Part shown: positions 26,419 through 34,333 of the stretch, one piece after another
Layout of the letters: every line of letters begins with the position of its first letter
Numbering within the stretch: the stretch's first letter is position 1
Source: Caldivirga sp. MU80
Lineage (GTDB): Archaea; Thermoproteota; Thermoprotei; Thermoproteales; Thermocladiaceae
Assembly (NCBI RefSeq): GCF_001663375.1
Contig: NZ_LCTF01000008.1
Coordinates: forward strand, 1 to 64,000
DNA length: 64,000 bases
Direction of reading: 5' to 3'
Made by a program: the position numbers and the translations under genes
Notes under the pieces: generated by a model
What the model saw: only the letters and a program-made list of their open reading frames with translations
Told to the model about the DNA's origin: nothing
Databases searched by the model: none

Positions 26419-26634
26419 TTAAGCTTTTCCAGAACCAAGCGACTCAAGAACCCTCCTCCTGGTCTCCTCATTAATCTCCAATTGACCTGAGGCAACCTTA
26501 AGCATGAGCCTATACCTCCACATCTTATCGTCCGGGGAGTACCTGGGTGGGTGTGGGCTTGTTAATGGGCCCCCGCAGTAAGGGCACTTATCCTTCCTCA
26601 GGGTGTACCTGCCGCACCTGAGGCACTTCATCAT
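26419..26634 (-). CDS. nop10: H/ACA ribonucleoprotein protein Nop10
   Basis: About 71 residues. The zinc ribbon KCLRCGRYTLRKDKCPYCGG followed by SPHPPRYSPDDKMWRYR is the Nop10 signature; it joins Cbf5 and L7Ae in pseudouridylation particles. Candidate in-frame starts are 26658, 26649 and 26634. The last places the first cysteine at the usual distance from the N-terminus. It lies directly downstream of aif2a, the common archaeal arrangement. Confidence 0.9.
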   Translation of the reverse strand: MMKCLRCGRYTLRKDKCPYCGGPLTSPHPPRYSPDDKMWRYRLMLKVASGQLEINEETRRRVLESLGSGKA

Positions 26635-26658
26635 CACGGACCTAACCATGGTTAACAC

Positions 26659-27507
26659 TCACTGGCTCCTTGAAACAGAGGCTTCGCCTCCGTTTGCCTT
26701 AGCCTCATTGATTATGAGACTGCTTAGCCTCCCGAAGGCATCCTCAACCCGCTTAGGGTCGTCACCTGTTACCTCAATCCTGTATCTTGGTGGACCTATT
26801 GTGTATATCCTGGCAGTGACGCCTAACTTCCCGGCCTCGTTTACCGCCTCCTCAAGTATTTTCCTAATGTACTCTACCCCATTTGGCTTGAGGTTTATTA
26901 TCCTCACCACCCCCACTATGGTTACCTTGGGTAATTCAATCCTCTCCTTGGCGATCTTAGCGATTTCATCTATTAACTCCCTCCTAACCCCGAGCTTAAC
27001 CAGTGGGTCAACGTTACCCTTAGCCGCCTCCTCGAACACTGAGTATAGGTCCCCGTAGTACTCCATTATACCCCAGCCGACCTCCTCCATTAGCCTATTC
27101 ACATCAGTACCCATCCTCTGGGCAACCATCTCAAGGAGCTTAATGGCCCTCAGGTTCCTCTTCCACTCATTAAACTTCCTCTCCTTCTCCTCGTCCCTAA
27201 CCCTCCTCAGTGATAGGTCTATTAACCCTCTCCTTGGGTCAACCCTCATAACCTTGAACACGGCCTTAGAACCCACCTTCAAGTAGTCCTTAATGTTCCT
27301 GAACCAGGACTGGAGAATCTCATTAATGGGTACGTATGCCTCCACCCCACCGTACTCGTCCAGGGTTATGTAGGCTCCATGCTCCTCAATCCTCTTAACC
27401 GTCCCAACCACAAGTTCACCAACCTCGGGGTACTGCCTCCTGTAGAACCTAACAGCCGTGGCCTGCTGACCCTGCGCACTCTTCTTGCTCACGCTGCTCA
27501 TAGCCAA
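26659..27507 (-). CDS. eif2a: Translation initiation factor aIF2 alpha subunit
   Basis: 282 residues. The N-terminal S1 domain reads YPEVGELVVGTVKRIEEHGAYITLDEYGG, with EAYVPINEI and VDPRRGLIDLSLRRV; the helical middle and the C-terminal alpha-beta domain (VTARIYTIGPPRYRIEVTGDDPKRVE) follow as in aIF2-alpha. With beta and gamma it delivers initiator tRNA. The first 22 residues (SSVSKKSAQGQQATA) are a short unstructured extension. It leads the aif2a-nop10-rpl44e operon. Confidence 0.95.
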   Translation of the reverse strand: MAMSSVSKKSAQGQQATAVRFYRRQYPEVGELVVGTVKRIEEHGAYITLDEYGGVEAYVPINEILQSWFRNIKDYLKVGSKAVFKVMRVDPRRGLIDLSLRRVRDEEKERKFNEWKRNLRAIKLLEMVAQRMGTDVNRLMEEVGWGIMEYYGDLYSVFEEAAKGNVDPLVKLGVRRELIDEIAKIAKERIELPKVTIVGVVRIINLKPNGVEYIRKILEEAVNEAGKLGVTARIYTIGPPRYRIEVTGDDPKRVEDAFGRLSSLIINEAKANGGEASVSRSQ

Positions 27508-27635
27508 CTCTTCCCTTGCGATGCCCCTCTATGTTTATAAACTTTTATCAACACTCAGCACTGTGGCCCCGCCTAGGCTGGGTATGCTATTATCCGTCAT
27601 TCAATTAAAGCTTCATGAACCCTAGGTGGAATTCA

Positions 27636-27725
27636 AATGACCCCCTCCCCACCTTGAGGGGCGGTTTTCACCCTGGGGGGTCTCGACAGTTACCCCGCCT
27701 ATTGCGGGGTCAATCGACGTATCAT
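27636..27725 (+). mobile_element. Solo left-end-like hairpin array, tnpB element remnant
   Basis: TGACCCCCTCCCC begins an array of nested inverted repeats: GACCCCC pairs with GGGGGTC about 45 bases on, enclosing a smaller CCCC/GGGG hairpin, followed by a CCCCGC...GCGGGG hairpin (near 27693-27712). The same architecture recurs at 29079, 32049 and, decayed, at 32924 and 35187. No transposase coding sequence accompanies it. Confidence 0.5.
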
Positions 27726-27731
27726 GCCTAG

Positions 27732-28220
27732 TCATGGGTAGTGTACTAGATATACCTGGTCAGCTTCGACAATTGGTAGGCCATAAACCACGTTAAACCC
27801 CCTCCTAAGCTTAGGTGGCGTTAGGTGTATGAACAATTCCCTGAGCCTAGGTGGTTCATTGAAGTCGGCAGTCACGTTGGCGTATATTGACGCTGAGTCC
27901 AGTTCACTGATCCTGTTGATCAACCTGGAGTCATCTATGTGCGGGATTATGATTAACCTACGCCTCAACGCATCATCAACATCGTTAATCTCGTCGATGG
28001 GTACAATTAACCTCACACCACTTCTACGCAGGAATGAAACCAAGTCAATGTAATTACGTAGCCACCTAGCCTGCCCCCTAGGCAGTATAATCGCCCTAAC
28101 GCACCTACCCCCACTCATCAAGTCACCTATGAACTGGGGTATTAGGAACACCGCGTAATCAACCCCCTCTCTGCAATCCACGTTAAACGGTGCGGTGAGC
28201 ACTAGGTTAACTACACCCAC
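27732..28220 (-). CDS. Hypothetical protein
   Basis: 162 residues with an alpha-beta alternation: VNLVLTAPFNVDCREGVDYAV, RAIILPRGQARWLRNYIDLVSFL, VRLIVPIDEIND, LIIIPHIDDSRLINRISEL. It looks like a complete soluble protein but I do not recognise the family. Its 3' end abuts the solo hairpin array at 27636-27725, so the last residues may have been altered by that insertion. Confidence 0.45.
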   Translation of the reverse strand: MGVVNLVLTAPFNVDCREGVDYAVFLIPQFIGDLMSGGRCVRAIILPRGQARWLRNYIDLVSFLRRSGVRLIVPIDEINDVDDALRRRLIIIPHIDDSRLINRISELDSASIYANVTADFNEPPRLRELFIHLTPPKLRRGFNVVYGLPIVEADQVYLVHYP

Positions 28221-28264
28221 ACGTTGGGTTAACGGGTATTAGCCTATAAATCAATAACTCACGG

Positions 28265-28330
28265 CAAGTTAATGATGACCCCACCCTGGGTGGGTGGGGT
28301 TGGCTTAAGGGGCGGGTTTACCGGGCGGGG
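28265..28330 (+). repeat. GC-rich inverted-repeat patch resembling a decayed element end
   Basis: TGACCCCACCCTGGGTGGGTGGGG (28270 onward) is a strong imperfect hairpin, followed by TTAAGGGGCGGG and a second G-rich stretch. It resembles the TGACCCC ends nearby but does not align well over its length. From 28331 to 28470 I see no gene or structure. Confidence 0.25.
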
Positions 28331-28470
28331 GCATGTTGCTAATGGCCAGGATCTTAATAAGCTTTTCACAATGCAATACGAAGTCAAATATTGAAGGGTA
28401 GGAAAGAGGTATGGAATCATAATAACTATGCAGACAGATATGCTTTTAAAATAAGGCAGTGGTTAATTTT

Positions 28471-29078
28471 TGCCCCGTTCCCCGCATCTCTGTGTCCCTA
28501 ATCACTGCTCATCTCTTGTCGGGTCTGTGCCCCCATTCTTGGGGCATCATTGGTCAGCGCCCGTGGGGCTGGGTCTGACCCCGCTCCTTCCTCGGTGCCT
28601 TACCTCTGGGAGTGGGTCAGTATAGCCCCAAAGTACCCGCTTATAAATCCTTGCCTCTTTTTAAGTTAAAGAATGCTAAGAGGGCTGGGAGGTTGGTTAG
28701 GAGGCTTAGGAGTCGTGCGTATAGGCTCATTAGGGCTGAGGCGGTTTTCCTAGCCAGGAAGCTCACTAAGAAAGCCCTTAGGTATAGGGCAATGGTGGTT
28801 ATTGATGATGTTGATTGGGAGAGCTTAAAGGAACTCCTCATGAGGAGGTATGGGAAGAAAATCAGTAAGTTACTTCTCTCTGGACTAAAAAGATTCGTGA
28901 AATTACTGGTTACCCAATTACAGTGGTATGGTGTACCTTACGAATTCAAGAGACTCTACAGCAGGAAATGCCCAAACTGCAAGCATAAGCTGACGCAGCA
29001 AAAGGGAAGGGTAATGATTTGTACTAATTGTGGCTTCAAGGCTCCTAGGGACATGGTGCCCATGTACTGGGTTCTGAC
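28471..29078 (+). mobile_element. Internally deleted tnpB element (group 1), right part replaced
   Basis: The left end TGCCCCGTTCCCC (28471) and the next 140 bp align with the copy at 58752. It contains hairpin TGCCCC/GGGGCA (28528-28533 with 28541-28546), a larger stem CTGACCC/GGGTCAG (28575-28581 with 28614-28620) and a TATA-like CTTATAAATC (28640-28649). A tnpB fragment lacking its N-terminal half follows. At 29079 it is interrupted by the left end of another element, and its own right end is not found. Confidence 0.6.
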
Positions 29079-29094
29079 CCCCTCCCCGCCTTAA
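28662..29094 (+). pseudogene. tnpB: TnpB fragment, C-terminal half (group 1)
   Basis: The frame encodes KNAKRAGRLVRRLRSRAYRL, then KALRYRAMVVIDDVDWESLK, RRFVKLL-like RFVKLLVTQLQWYGVPYEFK and a zinc ribbon CPNCKHKL...MICTNCGFKAPRD. This is the second half of a crenarchaeal TnpB, with RuvC-II/III regions but no RuvC-I. The frame stays open upstream into the structured left end (to 28612), which is not TnpB-like. The final residues TPSPP come from the element inserted at 29079, so the true C-terminus is missing. No good start codon lies at the beginning of the TnpB-like part. Confidence 0.65.
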
Positions 29095-29504
29095 AGGGCG
29101 GGTTTCCCTGGGGTCTTGGGGGTTACCCACGCTTGTTGCGGGCTACTAGATACCTTGACAGGGCTGGGTTTTTATAAATCTCTAACCTCACGAGGGCGGG
29201 CGTGTTGAACGTGGCCTCTATAAGTGTCCCCGCATGGGGAAGGTCATTAATGCGGACTTGAACGGTGCAAGGAACATCCTACATATCCCCGAGTCCCTGG
29301 GATCCGTGAGTTGGGGTGTCTCACGGTGGGGGATGGGGGTAATGGGTTGAAGACCCAGCCCGTGGTCTACCGCTGGACGAGCAGAGCGGAGTGGGTGCGA
29401 ACCACACCCACCAGCAATGAAGCAATAAGGATGAAGACAGTAAACCACAAACCAATAAACAACCCAAAGACAACCCCCACCCTTAAGGACGGGGAGGAGG
29501 TCAG
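29079..29504 (+). mobile_element. Internally deleted tnpB element (group 2) with both ends
   Basis: The left end TGACCCCCTCCCCGCC (29079) and the right end GGGGAGGAGGTCAG (finishing at 29504) are imperfect inverted repeats of about 28 bp, each with a GC hairpin. Inside are a TATA-like TTTTTATAAATC (29168-29179), then a tnpB 3' fragment, CPRMGKVINADLNGARNIL, followed in another frame by KTQPVVYRWTSRAEWVRTTP and TPTLKDGEEVS, a familiar tail of crenarchaeal TnpB proteins. Most of tnpB is deleted and the rest is frameshifted. The left flank is a group 1 tnpB fragment, the right flank a PaREP1 gene. Confidence 0.65.
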
Positions 29505-29507
29505 CTT

Positions 29508-29828
29508 GTGCAGGCATCAGAGAAGGCGTATAAGGTGGCTGAGGAGGTGGTTAAGGCATTGGTTGAGGTGCATGGTCTCGAGGAGTATAAGAAGGCTCTG
29601 AGGGAGGGCAGATGGTACACCTATGAACTATCCTCAGCATCAATAAAGTTGTCAAAGACGTTGGGTGAATGGGTGCTTAGGGGTTGGGAGGCTGGCTACG
29701 AGTTGCATGTATGGGGGTTTCATGAGGCTAGGTATGGGAGGGAGGAGGTGGAGGTCTTGGTGGGGATAGTGAGGGAGATGCTTGAAAAGGCTAAGGGTAC
29801 GTTGGCGGGTAAGGCATATCAAACCTAA
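29508..29828 (+). CDS. PaREP1-family protein, N-terminally truncated by an element end
   Basis: 106 residues from GTG 29508. QASEKAYKVAEEVVKALVEV, EGRWYTYELSSASIKLSKTL and GEWVLRGWEAGYELHVWGFH are highly typical of PaREP1 proteins. Intact members have about 20-25 further residues before VQASEK. Here that part is replaced by the TnpB-type right end finishing at 29504, four bases upstream of the start. It may still be translated from the GTG, but the first helix is missing. Function is unknown; the family is HEPN-like. Confidence 0.65.
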   Translation: MQASEKAYKVAEEVVKALVEVHGLEEYKKALREGRWYTYELSSASIKLSKTLGEWVLRGWEAGYELHVWGFHEARYGREEVEVLVGIVREMLEKAKGTLAGKAYQT

Positions 29829-29900
29829 TTACTTACTCAGTATAAAGCCTGAATACCGCAGTAGTTTAACCTGTTTTTACAAGCCCTCAACAATTAATGC

Positions 29901-31001
29901 TTAACCTTTAACTGAGTCTGGGTCCTTTAGGCCGTGCCCGGTTAACACCAGTATGGTTAATTCACCACTATCCACCACACCCTCCCTGAGTAGCTTTAGG
30001 TATGCGGCGTATGTTGATGCGCTGGCTGGTTCAACAAAGACGCCACGCCTGGCTAACCTATCCCTGGCCCTCATTATATCGCCATCACTGACGGTCACTA
30101 TTAGGCCGTGGGTGGTTTTAACAGCCTTAATGGCCTTAAGCCAGTTAACGGGTTTACCAATCCTTATAGCTGAGGCTATGGTCCTTGGTGCATTAACCTC
30201 TATTAACGAATCAACCCCCCTCCGCCACGTCTCGTAGAGTGGCGCAGCCCCCTCCGCCTGAACCCCTATCATCCTAGGTAGCTTGTCTATTAAGCCAGCC
30301 TGCATTAACTCCCAGAAACCCTTCCATATAGCGTATATGTTGCCGGCATTACCCACCGGCACTATTACGTTGTCGGGTACCTTAACCTCCTCATAGATCT
30401 CGTAGGCTATGCTCTTCTGCCCCTCAAGCCTCCAAACGTTGATGGAGTTAAGGGAGTATGCCTTACCAGACTTGAACATTTCAAGGGCCTCAGTTAATGC
30501 ATCGTCGAAGTAACCCTCAACACCCATTATACTTGCGCCATGCACAATGGACTGTATTAACTTACCCCTAGCCACCTTACCATTGGGCAGCAGTACTATT
30601 GGCCTTAAGCCAGCCCTAGCCCCATAAGCCGAGGCTGAGGCCGCGGTGTTACCAGTGGAGGCCACCACGACGCTGCGCACACCCATTGACTTGGCTAAAC
30701 TAACCCCCACAGCCATCCCCCTATCCTTAAAGGAGCCCGTTGGGTTGAGCCCCTCAAACTTACCGTAAAGGCCCTTACCAACCTTAATCAACGGTGTCCC
30801 ACCCTCATTGAGCGTTACCCTTACCCTTGGCCTAGGGAGGAGTTGCACGTAGGACCAAACCCCCAGTCTCCTCCTGTACCTGAACCTAACATCTCTCGGC
30901 AACTCAGCTAGCACGGCCTCCATTAGTGAGCCGCATCTTGGGCAGGTGAAGTTGATTGGGCTTGGCTCGGTCTCGTAACCACACCTTGGGCATTTAAACA
31001 C
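29901..31001 (-). CDS. thrC: Threonine synthase
   Basis: About 366 residues from GTG 31001, which places the zinc ribbon FKCPRCGYETEPSPINFTCP directly at the N-terminus; upstream in-frame codons have no family similarity. The PLP lysine lies in NPTGSFKDRGMAVG, and VVASTGNTAASASAYGARAG and VPVGNAGNIYAIWKGF are the phosphate- and substrate-binding loops of fold-type II threonine synthases. It converts O-phosphohomoserine to threonine. A TATA-like element (rev. comp. near 31068-31078) implies a leader of roughly 45 nt, unusual here. Confidence 0.9.
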   Translation of the reverse strand: MFKCPRCGYETEPSPINFTCPRCGSLMEAVLAELPRDVRFRYRRRLGVWSYVQLLPRPRVRVTLNEGGTPLIKVGKGLYGKFEGLNPTGSFKDRGMAVGVSLAKSMGVRSVVVASTGNTAASASAYGARAGLRPIVLLPNGKVARGKLIQSIVHGASIMGVEGYFDDALTEALEMFKSGKAYSLNSINVWRLEGQKSIAYEIYEEVKVPDNVIVPVGNAGNIYAIWKGFWELMQAGLIDKLPRMIGVQAEGAAPLYETWRRGVDSLIEVNAPRTIASAIRIGKPVNWLKAIKAVKTTHGLIVTVSDGDIMRARDRLARRGVFVEPASASTYAAYLKLLREGVVDSGELTILVLTGHGLKDPDSVKG

Positions 31002-31343
31002 GTACCCTCCTATGCCTAGTCTGTTTCCGCCACAATCCCACCTATCCCGGTGGTTATGCCTTACCTGGTTTATAAGTATTACCGGCAATATATATGTGAG
31101 GGGAAGGGAAAAACCCATGTTTTTACACATTAACCGGGATTTAACCCTCTGCTATTATACACCAGTAGCTTATTTTTAAGCATTACGCTATGGTAGTGGT
31201 ATGATTATTTTACTAATATTAGTAAATGATCTCAGTAATATTTATATTAAATTTATTTATATTAGTAAACAATTATCATCTCTTGCCCTTGAGCATCTAA
31301 AGGCACCGTTTTATTAGTGTCTAGGTTAAGGGGCCTGGAGATC

Positions 31344-32051
31344 ATGGTTTTCAACCTACTTAGGGATGAATTAAGGCAGGCAATCAAGGACTGCGGCTAC
31401 AGCGAACCCACTGACGTGCAGAGGAGTGCCATACCTAAGATTCTTGATGGCTTTAACGTAGCAATGCAGGCTAGGACCGGAAGCGGTAAGACCGCAGCAT
31501 ACCTACTCCCAACCATGAACATGATGAGGGGTGGATTAACGGAGACGCTAATAGTCTCCCCCACCCGTGAACTTGCACTTCAGATAACTTCGCAATTCAA
31601 GTCCTTCAACAAGTACATCGGCTTCACAGGTGCCGTGGTGTACGGTGGTGTTGGCTACGCTGAGCAGGTTAAGGCGCTCAGGGATGCATCATTGGTGGTG
31701 GCTACCCCAGGTAGGCTACTTGACTTGGCCAATAGGTCGGTGGTGGATCTTGGTAACGTCAAGTACCTTATAATTGATGAGGTTGATAGAATGCTTGACA
31801 TGGGGTTCATCAATGATATAAACACCATATCCAGCCTAGCCGGTGATAGGAGGCAGACCCATGCAGCAACTGCTACATTACCCATGAGTGTTAGGGATGC
31901 CATTAATAAAATCCTAGTGAACCCATTCATAATACGCATGGGTGCCCACCAGTATGAATTGCCCATGGTTGAGCAACTAGTCTACATAACAGATGGCTCA
32001 TGGAGAAGTAAGTATGCGTTAGCCAGAGGAATGGTAATGGGCAGTAAATGA
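31344..32051 (+). CDS. DEAD-box RNA helicase, N-terminal half of an interrupted gene
   Basis: 235 residues from ATG 31344 (an upstream frame to 31317 is less likely). RecA-like domain 1 is complete: Q-motif region YSEPTDVQRSAIP, motif I ARTGSGKTAAYL, PTRELALQ, TPGRLLDL and motif II as DEVD. Motif III, normally SAT, reads ATAT. The frame stops at TGA 32049-32051, which is the first base triplet of an inserted element. Helicase domain 2 resumes at 32310 in the same frame. A single-domain product could be made but would not be an active helicase. Confidence 0.85.
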   Translation: MVFNLLRDELRQAIKDCGYSEPTDVQRSAIPKILDGFNVAMQARTGSGKTAAYLLPTMNMMRGGLTETLIVSPTRELALQITSQFKSFNKYIGFTGAVVYGGVGYAEQVKALRDASLVVATPGRLLDLANRSVVDLGNVKYLIIDEVDRMLDMGFINDINTISSLAGDRRQTHAATATLPMSVRDAINKILVNPFIIRMGAHQYELPMVEQLVYITDGSWRSKYALARGMVMGSK

Positions 32052-32309
32052 CCCCCTCCCCACCCTGAGGGGTGGGGTTTCATTGTGGGGGTCTCGTCCG
32101 TTGCCCCCTCTTTGGGGGTTAATGTTTTCGTTCTTGGGGTGGTGATAAGGGTGGGGTATCGCCCCACCGGCTCATCTGACGGAGGGAAATAACCCCCTTC
32201 TCGGGGGCACCACCCCAAGCACTAACTACACTAACAAAGCTGGGATTAATAAACCTATCGCCGGATCCCCACGTAGTGGGGTGACCCCGCCCTAAAGGGC
32301 GAAGCTTGT
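32049..32309 (+). mobile_element. 261-bp hairpin-rich MITE-like insert splitting the helicase gene
   Basis: The helicase frame is intact up to AGTAAA (32048) and from CGTGCG (32310); removal of exactly 261 bp restores one frame. The insert begins TGACCCCCTCCCC, with a nested GACCCCC/GGGGGTC stem and a GCCCCC/GGGGGT hairpin, as in nearby tnpB left ends. A multi-branched fold follows at 32133-32219, then a TATA-like GGATTAATAAACC, and it ends with a CGCCCTAAAGGGCG hairpin resembling the right ends. It has no coding capacity. No target duplication is apparent. Confidence 0.75.
32133..32219 (+). other. Predicted multi-branched RNA/DNA fold inside the insert
   Basis: CTTGGGGTGGTG (32133-32144) is perfectly complementary to CACCACCCCAAG (32208-32219). 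Inside this 12-bp stem are two further hairpins: GGTGGGG/CCCCACC (32150-32156 with 32162-32168, loop TATCG) and CCCCC/GGGGG (32193-32197 with 32203-32207). The result is a compact three-way junction. Function is unknown. Confidence 0.55.
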
Positions 32310-32699
32310 CGTGCGTTGTCAATATTATTCGCAAACACTAGGGAGAGGGCGTATAGGCTGTATACTCAACTGCGCAACGATGGGTTAAGGGTAATGTTAC
32401 TTCACGGTGGTTTAAGGCAGGAGGTAAGGGAGAGGACGCTGGCTAGGTTTAGGGGGATGAGGGATGCCGCCCTAGTCTCCACTGATCTAGCCTCAAGGGG
32501 CCTTGATATCATTGACGTTAACCTGATTGTGAACTTCGATGCCCCAAGGGACCCTGAAACGTACATACATAGGATTGGTAGGACGGCTAGGTTAAATAAT
32601 AGGGGTAAGGCCATTACCTTAGCAACAAGGAGTGAGTTAAGGATCCTGGATGAGGCCGCTAGGCTAACAGGCGTAGACTACACCATAGCTAATGATTAA
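32310..32699 (+). pseudogene. DEAD-box RNA helicase, C-terminal half of the interrupted gene
   Basis: The frame resumes at 32310 (R-A-L-S-ILFANTRERAYRLY) and ends at 32699; TTG 32316 is the first possible start. RecA-like domain 2 is intact: FANTRERAYRL (motif IV region), STDLASRGLDI (motif V) and YIHRIGRTAR (motif VI). Neither half shows other damage, so the interruption is recent, or the halves are still expressed in some way. The original helicase was about 365 residues with no C-terminal extension. Confidence 0.8.
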
Positions 32700-32772
32700 A
32701 AGAAAAGCATAGGGTATTAATTAATTAAGGTACGGGAACGCTAAAATACACTAATAGGTGGGTTAAGGTAAT

Positions 32773-32851
32773 GGGCCCGTAGCTCAGCCTGGATTAGAGC
32801 GGCGGCCTCCGGAGCCGTAGGACCCGGGTTCAAATCCCGGCGGGCCCGCCA
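32773..32851 (+). tRNA. tRNA-Arg (anticodon CCG)
   Basis: The acceptor stem GGGCCCG pairs with CGGGCCC, the D arm is GCTC...GAGC, the anticodon stem-loop is GCGGC-CTCCGGA-GCCGT with anticodon CCG (reads CGG), and the T arm CCGGG-TTCAAAT-CCCGG is perfect. Discriminator G and an encoded CCA finish the gene. No intron is present. Confidence 0.96.
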
Positions 32852-32923
32852 GTTACCAGTCATCGGTAGTGTTGTTAAGTCACTTACCAGATGTTAGAAT
32901 GAATTTGAGTTATTGATGATCCC

Positions 32924-33050
32924 TGCCCTGTAAAGGCGGTTTTTCTCACTTTGGGGTCTCTTGGTTGTTATCCTGTCTATCATGGGGGTTACTAAATACC
33001 TTAAAGGCTGATTTATAAATCCACCGCCATGAATGGTGAGACTTGACTGT
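32924..33050 (+). mobile_element. Decayed solo left end of a group 2 tnpB element
   Basis: TGATCCCTGCCCTGTAAAGG through GGGGTTACTAAATACCTTAAAGG and GCTGATTTATAAATCC aligns along its length with the left end at 29079-29180, including the promoter-like TTTATAAATC. The outer and inner hairpins are eroded. No tnpB coding sequence follows. It lies about 70 bp downstream of tRNA-Arg. Confidence 0.45.
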
Positions 33051-33069
33051 TATCGTTAAGGGAGTCTGC

Positions 33070-34092
33070 TTAGCTCCAGGCTAGTATTGACGTTGTGTAG
33101 AAGGTTACTGGGATTGTTAAGGTTTTCTCCTCGCCGTTTATTGAGTAGTTTACTTGAAGTTCATAGTGTATTGATGGCTTCGAGAATAGTATGAACGACC
33201 CTAGGCATGTTGACGTAACGTTATAGGTAAAGGTATCCCAGTAGCTACCCAGCCAGTAATGTATTGTAGTTACTGCAGATGCATTATACAGTGGTAGGTA
33301 GACTTGGCCTACGGGTGTTGGTATGTAGCTAACAATGGTGCCGTTGGGGTAGGTGGATGCTGATGTGGATGTGCAGGAGAGCATCACTGTGCCGTTGGGT
33401 GCGATGAGCCTGTAGCCAGTTATCGTGAATGGCCTTGGTGATAGGTAGGAGAGTAGCACCTCAGAGGGCCAGGAGTCGCTGGTGACGGCGCTGGCGTATA
33501 TTGTGTTGTTAAGGACTGTGAAGTTCATTATGACGTATGGATACGTGATTGTTGAACCATTAATCAGCGAGTAGCTTAGGGTCATGGTTGAGCCTGGTAG
33601 GGTGCTTAGCGAGTAGTAGACTGGCCCAATGGCGGTTATCCTAGTGGACTCTGATCCACCGGCCACCTGGTTAAAGTTGTATATGGTGCTTACGGTTAAG
33701 GCTGAACTATTAACGTAGACGAAGATGGGGTATGTGATCCTACTTAGGGGTGGAATCGCCACGTTGCCTACGTAGTAAGTGCGTAGTGAATAGGGGAGTG
33801 AGGTTACGTCAACATAGTAGAGGTATTGGGTGTAGTTCTCAGGGTTACTAATCGTGAGGACAATGGCATAACCATCCATGGTGGCGTAGACGGCGGAGAC
33901 GTTAATGACAGGCAATGAACCATGTACATTCCTAATCAGTTGAAGTTCAGTTACGGAGTTGAGGAGGCTAATGTACCTATCATTCACGTAGTTTAAACTA
34001 ACCCTAGTGGTGACGTACATGTAGGTTAAGACCGCTATCACAACCAGTAATGCCACAGCAACCACTATTGTTAATGTGTAGGGTTTCATCAA
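33070..34092 (-). CDS. Membrane-anchored extracytoplasmic protein, unknown
   Basis: 340 residues. A single N-terminal transmembrane helix (TLTIVVAVALLVVIAVLTYM) is followed by an extracytoplasmic region that is rich in Ser, Thr, Tyr and Val, predicted beta, and full of N-x-S/T sequons (for example NYTQ, NSSA, NGST, NFTV, NNTI). This is typical of glycosylated crenarchaeal cell-surface proteins. Two cysteines (in LSCTS and STCLG) may pair. No family is recognised. It stands alone between the tRNA/element region and an SDR gene. Confidence 0.6.
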   Translation of the reverse strand: MMKPYTLTIVVAVALLVVIAVLTYMYVTTRVSLNYVNDRYISLLNSVTELQLIRNVHGSLPVINVSAVYATMDGYAIVLTISNPENYTQYLYYVDVTSLPYSLRTYYVGNVAIPPLSRITYPIFVYVNSSALTVSTIYNFNQVAGGSESTRITAIGPVYYSLSTLPGSTMTLSYSLINGSTITYPYVIMNFTVLNNTIYASAVTSDSWPSEVLLSYLSPRPFTITGYRLIAPNGTVMLSCTSTSASTYPNGTIVSYIPTPVGQVYLPLYNASAVTTIHYWLGSYWDTFTYNVTSTCLGSFILFSKPSIHYELQVNYSINGEEKTLTIPVTFYTTSILAWS

Positions 34093-34333
34093 CCTGAATC
34101 AACCTAACGGCGTATTTAAGCATTATTCATACATGAGGCTTCACACATTGACTCAACCAAGATCGATCAGTATTCGGTGGATTAATGTAATGGAATTAAC
34201 CATAAGTGGGTTTAACTCTCCATAGTGGTGATTACTTGAGTCTGAAAAGCCCCCACAGAGTATACTCAGCCCTTGGGCTGTGTGATACTAGGTCCTATGT
34301 AATGCTTATTTAACCAGTTAATGGGGTGGACCT

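Noticed and set aside
26603-27344. Long plus-strand frames opposite aif2a, PCNA and other minus or plus genes
   Set aside because: Composition mirrors the strong codon bias of the real gene on the other strand and no protein family is recognisable.
29311-29601. Apparent 96-residue protein spanning the group 2 element end and PaREP1
   Set aside because: Its first part is the frameshifted TnpB tail and its second part is an out-of-frame reading of the PaREP1 gene, so it is a chance fusion.
32049-32309. Group I-type intron or IStron in the helicase gene
   Set aside because: The insert is shorter than a group I intron core and I see none of the conserved P/Q/R/S segments; splicing remains only a possibility to test by RNA-seq.
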